A stretch of DNA of 53,328 nucleotides, from NCBI GenBank assembly GCA_021737645.1, contig JAIPDO010000025.1, positions 1-53,328 of the forward strand. The letters are read 5' to 3'. The position numbers were made by a program, and so were the translations under genes. Each line of letters opens with the position of its first letter. Position 1 is the stretch's first letter. Positions 42,336 through 50,310 of the stretch are shown in pieces. The stretch comes from Desulfarculaceae bacterium. GTDB taxonomy: Bacteria > Desulfobacterota > Desulfarculia > Desulfarculales > Desulfarculaceae. The notes under the pieces are model-generated. The model was not told where the DNA came from and did not search any database. It saw nothing but the letters and a program-made list of their open reading frames with translations.

Positions 42336-44576
42336 TTGTCTTTGAGAGTAGAAGTTGCGGTGGCCGCGCCCCTGTGGCGGCCGCTCTCCTACCGGGTGGC
42401 CCCCGAGCTGGCCCCGCTGATCAAACCCCTGACTCGCCTGCTGGTCCCGCTAAGGGGCAAGCCCCGCCTGGGCTTTGCCCTGGGGCCTGCCGAGCCCGGC
42501 GACACCGAGGGCCTAAAGCCGGTGTCCGACGTGCTGGACGAGGCAGGGGAGCGTCAGCTCATCCCACCGGGTTTGCTAAGCTTTTTCAGCCGCACCGCCG
42601 CCTATTACCAGGCCCCCCTGGGCCAGACCCTGTCCTGGTCCCTGCCCGCCGGTCTGGGCGGCGAAAGCGCCGGGGCGGTGAAGGCCCCCGGCCGGGCCCA
42701 ATTGGCCTGGGCCGCCTGGCGGCAGGGACCGGACGAGAGCGCCCCCCGCCCCGGCACCCAGAGCGCGGCACTGTTAGAGTGTTTACGCGAACAAGGTCCC
42801 CTGGCCCTGGACGCGCTACGTGAGCAGTTCCCCAGGGTCAAGGCCCTGGCCCGGCGTTTGGAAGCGGATGGCTGGCTCACCATGACCCACCGCCCGGTGG
42901 TCAAGGACCTCACCGGCCGTCCCATTTTGCCCGAGCCCGAGCCCGAGGCCTACACCGATGAGCAACAGGCCGCCCTGGAGCGCCTGCTTCCCGCCATAAG
43001 CGCCCACAAGTTCGAGCCTTTTCTGCTTTACGGCGTCACCGGCTCGGGCAAGACCGAGATGTACGTGGCCGCCTGCCGGGCCGCCCTCACCGCGGGCCGC
43101 CAGGCCCTGGTGCTGGCCCCGGAGATCGGCCTGTGCCTCAGATTAGAGGGATTGCTCAAAGATCGCTTCGGGGACGACAAGGTGGCCGTGCTGCACTCGG
43201 GGCTCAGCCCGGCGGTGCGCCGGGGCCAGTGGCTGGCCATCGCCCGGGGCCAGACCCCTCTGGTGGTGGGGGCCCGCTCGGCGGTGTTCGCCCCCCTGGA
43301 CGATCTCGGCGTCATCTGCCTGGATGAAGAACAGGACGAATCATACAAGCAAAACGATCGCTTGCACTACCAGGCCCGCGACCTGGCCCTGCTCAGGGGC
43401 CAGGAGCAGGAGTGCCCGGTGCTCCTGGGCACCGCCACCCCGGCGGTGACCACCTATTGGCGGGCCGCCCAAGGCAAGCTGACCCAGCTCACCATGACCA
43501 AGCGGGTCAAGAACGCGGTGCTGCCCAAGATGGAGGTGGTGGATCTCCGCAGCGCGGGCAGGCTCTTCGGCGGTTTTCTCAGCGTACAGTTAAAGCAAGC
43601 GCTTGAATTAACCGTGGCCGCCGGACGCCAGGCCATTTTGTTCCTCAACCGGCGCGGCTTCGCCCCGGCCCTGATCTGCCCCACCTGCGGCCAGCGGGTG
43701 GGCTGCCCGGCCTGTAGCGTCAGCCTTACCTTGCATAGAGAGCAAAACGCCCTGATTTGCCATACCTGCGGCCATCACCAGCCGGTGCCCGCCGTGTGCC
43801 CCGCCTGCGGCCAGAGCGAGGCCGAGATGAAGCCTCTTGGCCTGGGCACCGAGCAGGTGGCCGACATATTGGCCGAGCAGTTCCCGGACATGCGCCTGGG
43901 CCGCCTGGACCGCGACGCCGCCGCCAACCCCACCCAGCTTCGCAAGGTGCTTGGAGCTGTGGCCAAGCGGGAGCTTGACGTCATAGTGGGCACCCAAATG
44001 ATCACCAAGGGCCACCATCTGCCGGGCATCGGCTTGGTGGGCATCCTCCTGGCCGACCAGGCCCTGGGCCTGCCGGACTACCGCGCGGCGGAGCGGGCCT
44101 ACACCCTTATCACCCAGGCCGCCGGGCGGGCCGGGCGCGAGGGCGAGATCGGGCGGGTCATCGTGCAGACCTTTGACCCGGCCCACCACGCGGTGCGCGC
44201 CGCCCTGGCCCACGACCCCGCCCTGTTCTACGACGAGGAACTTGAGGAGCGCCGCGCCCTGGGCTACCCGCCCTTCACCCGGTTGGTGAGCCTGCGCCTG
44301 GAAGGGGCCTCGGAAACCGCCACCGCCGCCGCCGCCCAGGCCCTGGCCCGTGGCCTGGAGCGGGCCCGGGCCAAATTGGAGCCCCGAGCCCAGATCCTGG
44401 GACCGGCCCCGGCCCCCATAGCCCGCATCAAGAGCCGCTGGCGCTGGCTCATCCTGGTCAAGAGCCCCACCGCAAGTGCGGCGGCGGGCATCCTGCGCCT
44501 GGCTCGCCACCAGGCCGGGCCGCCTCCCTCGGGGGTGCGCCTCATCATCGATGTGGACCCCCTCGCATTAATGTAA
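42336..44576 (+). CDS. priA: Primosomal protein N' (PriA helicase)
   Basis: The protein has 746 residues. It reloads the replisome at stalled forks. The N-terminal 3'-DNA-binding domain (VEVAVAAPLWRPLSYRV) and winged helix are followed by a DEAD-like helicase: Walker A GVTGSGKTEMY (about 233) and motif II LDEEQDESYKQ (about 330), where most PriA have DEEH. Eight cysteines bind zinc (CPTCG, CPAC, CHTCG, CPACG, about 447-492). Motif V/VI IVGTQMITKGHH and QAAGRAGR follow. The start is a TTG at 42336; there is no better in-frame start. Confidence 0.95.
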   Translation: MSLRVEVAVAAPLWRPLSYRVAPELAPLIKPLTRLLVPLRGKPRLGFALGPAEPGDTEGLKPVSDVLDEAGERQLIPPGLLSFFSRTAAYYQAPLGQTLSWSLPAGLGGESAGAVKAPGRAQLAWAAWRQGPDESAPRPGTQSAALLECLREQGPLALDALREQFPRVKALARRLEADGWLTMTHRPVVKDLTGRPILPEPEPEAYTDEQQAALERLLPAISAHKFEPFLLYGVTGSGKTEMYVAACRAALTAGRQALVLAPEIGLCLRLEGLLKDRFGDDKVAVLHSGLSPAVRRGQWLAIARGQTPLVVGARSAVFAPLDDLGVICLDEEQDESYKQNDRLHYQARDLALLRGQEQECPVLLGTATPAVTTYWRAAQGKLTQLTMTKRVKNAVLPKMEVVDLRSAGRLFGGFLSVQLKQALELTVAAGRQAILFLNRRGFAPALICPTCGQRVGCPACSVSLTLHREQNALICHTCGHHQPVPAVCPACGQSEAEMKPLGLGTEQVADILAEQFPDMRLGRLDRDAAANPTQLRKVLGAVAKRELDVIVGTQMITKGHHLPGIGLVGILLADQALGLPDYRAAERAYTLITQAAGRAGREGEIGRVIVQTFDPAHHAVRAALAHDPALFYDEELEERRALGYPPFTRLVSLRLEGASETATAAAAQALARGLERARAKLEPRAQILGPAPAPIARIKSRWRWLILVKSPTASAAAGILRLARHQAGPPPSGVRLIIDVDPLALM

Positions 44577-44608
44577 ACGGCCGACCGCCCCTGCCAATGA
44601 AAAGAACC

Positions 44609-44653
44609 TTGACCGCCGAGGGCGGCAGGCGTATTTTAATAATAATCATTATC
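44609..44653 (+). promoter_or_regulatory. Flavodoxin promoter with an overlapping Fur box
   Basis: TTGACC (44609-44614), a 17-base spacer and TATTTT (44632-44637) form the promoter. The 19-mer TTTAATAATAATCATTATC (44635-44653) matches the E. coli-type Fur box at 16 of 19 positions and overlaps the -10 box, so iron-loaded Fur should repress the gene. Confidence 0.7.
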
Positions 44654-44743
44654 AACAACAGCCCATCTCATCGTCTGTTTCCAAACCACGCTCTGGGGTT
44701 GTTACACTGTTATTATGGAAAACGATAAAGGGAGGAGTTTCAA

Positions 44744-45184
44744 ATGGCCAAGGTTCTAGTTGCTTATGCCAGCCGCACCGGCAAGACCGAAATGATCGCC
44801 AACTATGTCGCCGAAGGCGTGCGCTTCACCGGCAACGAGGTGGAGGTCAAAAAGATCAGCGATATCAAAGACGCCGCCGAGTTGGCCGGATACGACGCCT
44901 ACATCTTCGGCTCGCCCACCTACCACCGCAACATGACCGGCGGCATGCAGCAGTTTTTGTTCAAGGCTGAAAAAGCCGGGCTGGCCGGCAAGCTGGCCGG
45001 GGCCTTTGGCTCCTACACCCACAGCGGAGACGCTCCGGGCATCATCTTCGACACCATGGAATACGTGTTCAAAATGAAGCCCGCCGAGTTGGGCTCCATG
45101 AACCTACTGGAAGACCAGGTAAGCACTCCCGACGGCATCAAGGCTGGCCAGGACTACGGCAAGGGCGTGGCCGAGGAACTCTAG
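44744..45184 (+). CDS. Flavodoxin
   Basis: The protein has 146 residues. The FMN phosphate loop YASRTGKTEMIA, the FGSPTYHRNM loop and the AFGSYTHSG loop mark a short-chain flavodoxin-like electron carrier. The usual T-G-[NT]-T loop is S-R-T-G-K-T here. GGGAGGAG stands ahead of the ATG. A Fur box in its promoter suggests it replaces ferredoxin when iron is scarce; two ferredoxin genes lie just downstream. A strong terminator follows. Confidence 0.92.
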   Translation: MAKVLVAYASRTGKTEMIANYVAEGVRFTGNEVEVKKISDIKDAAELAGYDAYIFGSPTYHRNMTGGMQQFLFKAEKAGLAGKLAGAFGSYTHSGDAPGIIFDTMEYVFKMKPAELGSMNLLEDQVSTPDGIKAGQDYGKGVAEEL

Positions 45185-45213
45185 GCCTCTTGGCGTAATT
45201 GGCTTGAAAATTT

Positions 45214-45251
45214 AAATCCCCGCCCGGTTACCCACCGGGCGGGGATTTTTT
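45214..45251 (+). terminator. Rho-independent terminator of the flavodoxin gene
   Basis: AAATCCCCGCCCGG and CCGGGCGGGGATTT form a 14-bp stem around TTACCCA... with a T-run on the 3' side. Confidence 0.92.
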
Positions 45252-45336
45252 ATGGCCCCGCGCCGGGATACCCTTGGCCGCTGCCCCCTAATGCCTCATC
45301 ATGAAAAGCTCAAACTTGCTGGCCGGGAGGAAAGGC

Positions 45337-45531
45337 ATGAGGCAAAAGGTGGTGGTGGACTTGGAGGACTGCATCGGCTGCGGCACCTGCCGCTCGCTGT
45401 GCCCCAAGGTCTTCGCCCTGCGCGGCGACCCGCGCAAGTGCCTGGTCAAGGACCCCAGCGGCGATCCGGAATGTGTGGAGTTCGCCATGAGCATGTGCCC
45501 CACGGAGGCCATTATCTGGCAGAAAGATTAG
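45337..45531 (+). CDS. Monocluster [4Fe-4S] ferredoxin (copy 1)
   Basis: The protein has 64 residues. DCIGCGTCRSLCP and the C-terminal SMCPTEAI carry the cluster cysteines; a further Cys pair (LCP, ECVEF) is also present, as in Desulfovibrio-type ferredoxins that can form a disulphide. It is a cytoplasmic low-potential electron carrier. The start ATG 45337 is chosen for GGGAGGAAAGG; a longer frame begins at 45301 without such a site. A similar ferredoxin is at 46860. Confidence 0.92.
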   Translation: MRQKVVVDLEDCIGCGTCRSLCPKVFALRGDPRKCLVKDPSGDPECVEFAMSMCPTEAIIWQKD

Positions 45532-45545
45532 AGGCAGCCTCCATT

Positions 45546-45586
45546 AGGACCGAGCGCAGCCGGCAACGCAGTATGCCGGTGGCTTA
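45546..45586 (+). repeat. Dispersed intergenic repeat, half copy D
   Basis: AGGACCGAGCGCAGCCGGCA then ACGCAGTATGCCGGTGGCTT matches the right half of copies B and C. The left half is absent. The AT-rich GHKL gene begins about 150 bases later. Confidence 0.6.
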
Positions 45587-45668
45587 TTATCCAAGGTGGT
45601 GGGTCGGTTTGAACTCTCTACCTTGCATCACCCATACTTGTGCGGAATGCATAACACAGAATCGCGGC

Positions 45669-45697
45669 TTGACAATTAGCCCCTGCTGCCCGACAAT
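45669..45697 (+). promoter_or_regulatory. Sigma70-type promoter of the HTH-GHKL gene
   Basis: Consensus TTGACA (45669-45674), a 17-base spacer and GACAAT (45692-45697), 43 bases ahead of the ATG. A second TTGACA stands at 45713 without a fitting -10 box before the start codon. Confidence 0.5.
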
Positions 45698-45739
45698 CAA
45701 CCATATATACCTTGACAATAATATAATTTAGGGGCCACC

Positions 45740-46771
45740 ATGCCTGACAAAAACGAGATACAACACAAAATATTCGAACTAATCGCTGAATCCGGTCGAG
45801 ACGTAGCCAAAAGGCTTGCTGATGAATTCGGCCTTTCACGCCAGACTGCCAACACACACCTTAACGCGCTGGTGCGTGACAATTTAATAAAAGCCGAAGG
45901 CAATACCAAAGCCAGAACCTATTCTTTAGCTCCGACTCACGACCACAACAAACTATATAATTGTGATGGGCTACAAGAAGATATGGTGTGGCGGGAAATG
46001 GTCTCGCCGATAGTAAATGATTTATATGAAAATGTAAAAGATATTTGGCGCTATGGTGTAACAGAAATGATTAATAATGCAATCGATCATTCCGGCGCAC
46101 CCACCGTATTTATTAGGGCTGCCCGCAATGCACTTTATACTGAATGTTGGGTAATGGACAAAGGCGAAGGAATTTTTAATAAGATACAGAAGGAGCTAGA
46201 CCTTTACGATCCACGCGAGGCGATACTGGAACTGGCCAAGGGAAAGTTGACTACCGATCCAGCCAATCATACCGGTGAAGGAATTTTCTTTACATCTAGG
46301 GCTTTTGACCGGTTTGAAATATATTCTGGAAAGTTATGCTTTATGCATTCCAGCCGGATGGAAGACTGGTTGATGGAGGGCCATTCCAATTCAGAAGGCA
46401 CCAACGTTTTCATGCTCCTGCTCAATAGTAGTACGCGCGTTCTTACAGATATATTTAACGAGTACGCCTCCCCAGAAAATTTTACCTTTTCAAAAACCAT
46501 TGTGCCGGTACGTTTGGCACAATACGAAGGCGAAAAGCTAGTATCGCGTTCCCAAGCTAAAAGACTGTACCAACGATTTGAAAAATTTAGCCGCGTTGTG
46601 CTCGACTTCGGAGATGTTGCGGAAATAGGTCAAGCGTTCGCTGATGAATTGTTTAGGGTCTTTCCATCCGAGCATCCAAAAGTAGAGCTGGTGCCAATTC
46701 ACACCACAAAAATGGTTTCCCAAATGATTGCTCGTGCTAGGGCTAGAGGAGATCTTGAACCCTCAGACTGA
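45740..46771 (+). CDS. wHTH - GHKL ATPase - DUF4325 (STAS-like) single-chain protein
   Basis: The protein has 343 residues. Residues 1-65 form a winged HTH (AKRLADEFGLSRQTANTHLN). Residues about 100-235 are a GHKL ATPase with N-box EMINNAIDHS, G1 MDKGEGIF and G2-like HTGEGIFFTSRAFDRFEIYS. Residues about 265-335 match DUF4325, a STAS-like domain (RLYQRFEKFSRVVLDFGDVA then EIGQAFADELFRVF). The set resembles an anti-sigma kinase and its STAS partner joined in one chain with a DNA-binding head. The likely job is ATP-controlled transcription switching; the target is unknown. GC is lower than in the neighbours, which suggests transfer. Confidence 0.82.
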   Translation: MPDKNEIQHKIFELIAESGRDVAKRLADEFGLSRQTANTHLNALVRDNLIKAEGNTKARTYSLAPTHDHNKLYNCDGLQEDMVWREMVSPIVNDLYENVKDIWRYGVTEMINNAIDHSGAPTVFIRAARNALYTECWVMDKGEGIFNKIQKELDLYDPREAILELAKGKLTTDPANHTGEGIFFTSRAFDRFEIYSGKLCFMHSSRMEDWLMEGHSNSEGTNVFMLLLNSSTRVLTDIFNEYASPENFTFSKTIVPVRLAQYEGEKLVSRSQAKRLYQRFEKFSRVVLDFGDVAEIGQAFADELFRVFPSEHPKVELVPIHTTKMVSQMIARARARGDLEPSD

Positions 46772-46859
46772 AAAAACAGGGCACTGAACAAATAATACCT
46801 GATCCTAACCCGCGTAGACTATGGACTAATACAGATATCACTCACTGGGAGGATGAGGA

Positions 46860-47054
46860 ATGAGCCAAAAGGTGGTGGTGGACCAGGGAGCCTGTATAGG
46901 TTGCGGCAACTGCGAGGCGGTGTGCCCCGAGGTGTTCAAGCTGGATCCGGATTTGGACAAGTCCCAGGTAATCAAGCCCGAGGGCGGCCCGGACTGCGTG
47001 GAGGACGCCATCGACCAGTGCCCGGCGGAGGCCATCTCCTGGCAGGAGGGGTAG
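46860..47054 (+). CDS. Monocluster [4Fe-4S] ferredoxin (copy 2)
   Basis: The protein has 64 residues, the same length as the ferredoxin at 45337 and clearly related (QKVVVD start, CIGCGNCEAVCPEVF, DCVEDAIDQCPAEAI end). It is more acidic (Asp-rich middle). GGGAGGATGAGG precedes the ATG. GC is host-like, although AT-rich genes lie on both sides, which fits a tandem pair split by an inserted gene. Confidence 0.92.
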   Translation: MSQKVVVDQGACIGCGNCEAVCPEVFKLDPDLDKSQVIKPEGGPDCVEDAIDQCPAEAISWQEG

Positions 47055-47198
47055 CCCGCCCTATCCCGGTTCAATCCCGGCTTATGCCGCAATGTCGCAT
47101 CAAAAATGCCGCCACACTGGACAACATGCTGATTTAATCTCTAAAATATATCAACGTGATAAAGGTTCCGGAGCGTCCTTAAAATGTAAGAAGGCATT

Positions 47199-48227
47199 AT
47201 GGCAGAGAAAAGTACAAAAAAACAGCTTCCCGGTATCTGCCGCTTCTTATTCAGGCTTTTTCAAATCATCCTTTACATACCAATCCAAGCAATATTCATT
47301 CCTTTGGCAATTATTGGAATAGCAGACGCAACTTACAAAGAAATATGGGTGAGCAAGAAGCTGGGCGTCTCATTCACGGCAATCAAAGCTCTTCAGTTTA
47401 GATGGTTAATGCATTATTTTAACAATAGGCCTGATCCCATTTCTGTTGAATTCATTAAAAAGCTCCCATGTGAATCACATTTTGGCTTGTGGTCTCTTTT
47501 TGGGGCCCTCATTATTTCTCAACGGTTATTTGGTTTCACCACCAAGTTCGCAAAAATTGCCGAACCAGGCAAGGAGACAACCTTTTACACTCCAGGCCGC
47601 CGGGTGCTCATGTTCGACAGGATAATGGAAAAATATGTTGACGAAATGGAGCAAATTGTCATTCCCGGCTCTGGCTTTGATCTAATAGCCTTGCGCTTTA
47701 CAAAAGGAAAAGAAGTAAAGGTTTTTGAGATAGACCAGGTTAAAACACTAAAGGTTAAAATCGACACGCTGAAAAAAGCAGCTATAAAACACGATTGGAT
47801 CAAATATATCCCGATTGATTATTCAAGCGAATCCTGGGCTGACAAACTATTAGAAGCGGGTTTTGACAAAACAAAAAAGACCTTATTCCTCTGGGAAAGC
47901 GTTTCTTTGTTTTTAGAAGCTGATATTGTCAAAGAAACACTAAGGGGAATGGCCGATTTGTGCGATAGCAGAAGTATCATCACTCAAGACTTTTATTCCA
48001 AAGCATTCATATTAGGTAAAACTTCAAAAACAATTAAAAGGTCTTCGCGCATGATAGAAAAGATGGGAGAGCCTTGGAAATTTGGAATAGATATGTCAAA
48101 TGATCCTAAAGCAGCGGTTGAATCATTCTTAAAAGAATGCGGACTAAAAATGACAGAATATTTTCAATTCGGTGAAAAACTAAGCATCGAACCTTTTTAC
48201 TGTATTGTCGAGGCCGAAAAGTTGTAA
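47199..48227 (+). CDS. SAM-dependent methyltransferase, leucine-carboxyl-methyltransferase-like, membrane-anchored
   Basis: The protein has 342 residues. One or two N-terminal hydrophobic helices (LFQIILYIPIQAIFIPLAII) precede a class I methyltransferase of the PF04072 type: the SAM loop IVIPGSGFDLIALRF (family VxLGxGxDTRxxR), acidic VKVFEIDQVKTLKVK, and IPIDYSSESWADKL then TLFLWESVSLFL. It probably methylates a carboxylate or polyketide-like substrate at the membrane. AAGAAGG lies ahead of the ATG. It is AT-rich and looks acquired. The substrate is unknown. Confidence 0.78.
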   Translation: MAEKSTKKQLPGICRFLFRLFQIILYIPIQAIFIPLAIIGIADATYKEIWVSKKLGVSFTAIKALQFRWLMHYFNNRPDPISVEFIKKLPCESHFGLWSLFGALIISQRLFGFTTKFAKIAEPGKETTFYTPGRRVLMFDRIMEKYVDEMEQIVIPGSGFDLIALRFTKGKEVKVFEIDQVKTLKVKIDTLKKAAIKHDWIKYIPIDYSSESWADKLLEAGFDKTKKTLFLWESVSLFLEADIVKETLRGMADLCDSRSIITQDFYSKAFILGKTSKTIKRSSRMIEKMGEPWKFGIDMSNDPKAAVESFLKECGLKMTEYFQFGEKLSIEPFYCIVEAEKL

Positions 48228-48291
48228 GCCCTGGTTGCGAGGCCGATTTTCCGAAAAGGCGAAAGCCCGGCAAGGTGTCTTGGGCCGGATT

Positions 48292-48603
48292 TCATTTAAT
48301 AGCGCCCGTTGCCAGCCTCCTGATTATCCCCCACCACAGGGCGGGCAGGGTGGCGATGAGGGCCAGGCCCAGCAGCAGCACCAGGGCCACGTGGCAGCGG
48401 GCCAGCCAGGCCAGCACCGGATTTTGGCTTTGGGCGACGATGCGCGAGCGCAAAAGCTGCCCCAGAAGATACAAGGCCGCCAAGCTGCCGGCCCCTTGCC
48501 AGGCGGTAAAGTGGTAGGACACCAGATGGAACCCGTTGAGCATCTCGGCCACGATCACCCCCAGGCCGATCACCGCCGCGAGCCCGGCGAGGAAGCTAGC
48601 CAT
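48292..48603 (-). CDS. Small membrane protein, unknown
   Basis: The protein has 103 residues and three TM helices: FLAGLAAVIGLGVIVAEMLN, WQGAGSLAALYLLGQLL and HVALVLLLGLALIATLPALW. There is no catalytic motif and no known family. GC is high, unlike the genes on either side, so it is probably native. It is convergent with the methyltransferase gene. Confidence 0.6.
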   Translation of the reverse strand: MASFLAGLAAVIGLGVIVAEMLNGFHLVSYHFTAWQGAGSLAALYLLGQLLRSRIVAQSQNPVLAWLARCHVALVLLLGLALIATLPALWWGIIRRLATGAIK

Positions 48604-48629
48604 TTCTTACCATCACCAATACACAGGGT

Positions 48630-49274
48630 TTAAGGGTCCCCTTCCCCACTTGGTATTTCAATATAGTTGCGGGGGATTACAAATCCTAACCAGGCCGTTC
48701 TAGCCAGCAAGCAAATACTGCCAAAGCAAAGCAACATACGAATGACACTGTTAAAATCACCACCTCTAACGCTTGCGATCTCGTTGGAAATGAATGCAAT
48801 AAAATATACAACTATCAGCACAATACCGACCAACAATGGTAATACACTGCCCTGTTCTATCTTTACCAGTACTCCATATTTTTTATGCCTCTCTTGTCTG
48901 AAAATGCTCAAATACTCTTCGTATGCTAGTACTTCTGCACTCCCCACTAAACGCCTAATCGCTGGTTTAATCACTAGCTCTTTATACTTGGCCAACTCAA
49001 TGATCATTAGATCGTGCCGGCTGAAACTCCAAGAAAAGAACAGGAAGATATAAGGTGCCAGGACCATAAAGTATTTAACGGCACTTAATACCTTTCCCGA
49101 CAACTCCGAGGAAAGAGCTATTTGTATTAATATTGAAAGGATCGCACCCGCGGTAATCAGCTCATAGTTCATAAGCCTTTGTTGAAATTCAACTCTTTTT
49201 AATATTTCCGCACTTAAAGTACGATATTCTTCCAGTAGCACCTCGATAGTTTCATTTACCTTTTCCGTGCCCAT
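48630..49274 (-). CDS. AT-rich membrane protein, unknown
   Basis: The protein has about 214 residues. A soluble helical start (NETIEVLLEEYRTLSAEILK) is followed by paired TM helices (ELITAGAILSILIQIALS, FMVLAPYIFLFFSWSF), a charged middle of about 65 residues and two more TM helices (VLPLLVGIVLIVVYFIAFI, MLLCFGSICLLARTAWL). It has no family I recognise. ATG 49274 is chosen because TGAGGG stands at a good distance; ATG 49277 and TTG 49289 are in frame. It is AT-rich and probably acquired. Confidence 0.6.
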   Translation of the reverse strand: MGTEKVNETIEVLLEEYRTLSAEILKRVEFQQRLMNYELITAGAILSILIQIALSSELSGKVLSAVKYFMVLAPYIFLFFSWSFSRHDLMIIELAKYKELVIKPAIRRLVGSAEVLAYEEYLSIFRQERHKKYGVLVKIEQGSVLPLLVGIVLIVVYFIAFISNEIASVRGGDFNSVIRMLLCFGSICLLARTAWLGFVIPRNYIEIPSGEGDP

Positions 49275-49388
49275 CATATCCCTCAACAACGCCTATAAAT
49301 TATAATTTTTACCGCTCACAACGAGGCTTTAACCACAATTCAAATTGCAATTTTGATCATACTTTTTTGGTGTCACCGTGCGAACAAT

Positions 49389-50294
49389 CTATTTGACCAA
49401 ATCCCTTAGCGCCCCTTCCAACTCCGGAAACTGGAAGCTGAAACCCGCCCTGGTCAGGGCCTGGGGGATCACCCGCTGGCCGGTGAGCACCACCGAGCCC
49501 ATCTCCCCCATGGCCAGGCGCACCGCAAAGCCGGGCGCGGGCAAAATGGCGGGCCGCCCCAGCACCCGCCCCAGGGTGCGGGTGAATTCGCGGTTGGTCA
49601 CCGGACCTGGGGAGCAGCAGTTGGCCGCCCCGCTCATCTCGTTGGTAAGGCAGAACAACAGCGCCCGAACCAAATCGGCCTGGTGAACCCAGGAAAACCA
49701 CTGCCTGCCGCCGCCCAGGGGCCCGCCCAGGCCCAGCTTGAACAGGGGCAGCATCTGCCCCAGGGCCCCGCCGCCGCTGCCCAGGACGATGCCGAAGCGG
49801 GTGCACACCACCCGCGCCCCGAACTGGGTGGCCGCCTGGGCCTCGGCCTCCCATTCCCGGCACACCCCGGCCAGGAAGTCCCCGCCCGGTTGGGACTGCT
49901 CGCTCAGCTCCTCGTCCCCCCGGGGGCCGTAATAGCCAACCGCCGAGGCCGAAACCAGCACCGGCGCTCCCTCGCCGCTACGGCGGGAGATGGCCGCCAC
50001 CAGGTTGCGTGTGGTGTCTATGCGGCTGGCGCGTATCAGGGCCTTGTACTCGGAGCTCCAGCGGGAAAAGATGCTCGCCCCGGCCAGGTTCACGAAGGCG
50101 TCGTGCGCGGAAGCGGTGGCCTGCCAATCGCCAGGCGCGGTGGGGTCGCCCACACAGGCCTGAACCCCGGCGGGCAGTCGCGCCGCCCCTTTCTCGCTGC
50201 GGGTCAACACGGTCACCGCGTGACCCTCGGCCGTCAGGCGGGCGCACAAAGTGGTGCCCACGAAACCGCTGCCCCCGGTGACGAAAACCTTCAT
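49389..50294 (-). CDS. TIGR01777-family SDR epimerase-like protein
   Basis: The protein has 301 residues. Rossmann motif VTGGSGFVGTTLCARL, LAGASIFSRWSSEYK (typical of TIGR01777/YfcH), SASAVGYYGPRGDEELSE with the catalytic-type Tyr, and VCTRFGIVLGSGGGAL are all visible. The role is unknown in most bacteria; related proteins are linked to cell division in cyanobacteria and plants. GAGGAG precedes the ATG. It lies 16 bases after the flavoenzyme gene, so the two form an operon. Confidence 0.9.
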   Translation of the reverse strand: MKVFVTGGSGFVGTTLCARLTAEGHAVTVLTRSEKGAARLPAGVQACVGDPTAPGDWQATASAHDAFVNLAGASIFSRWSSEYKALIRASRIDTTRNLVAAISRRSGEGAPVLVSASAVGYYGPRGDEELSEQSQPGGDFLAGVCREWEAEAQAATQFGARVVCTRFGIVLGSGGGALGQMLPLFKLGLGGPLGGGRQWFSWVHQADLVRALLFCLTNEMSGAANCCSPGPVTNREFTRTLGRVLGRPAILPAPGFAVRLAMGEMGSVVLTGQRVIPQALTRAGFSFQFPELEGALRDLVK

Positions 50295-50310
50295 GACCGG
50301 CTCCTCTTTT

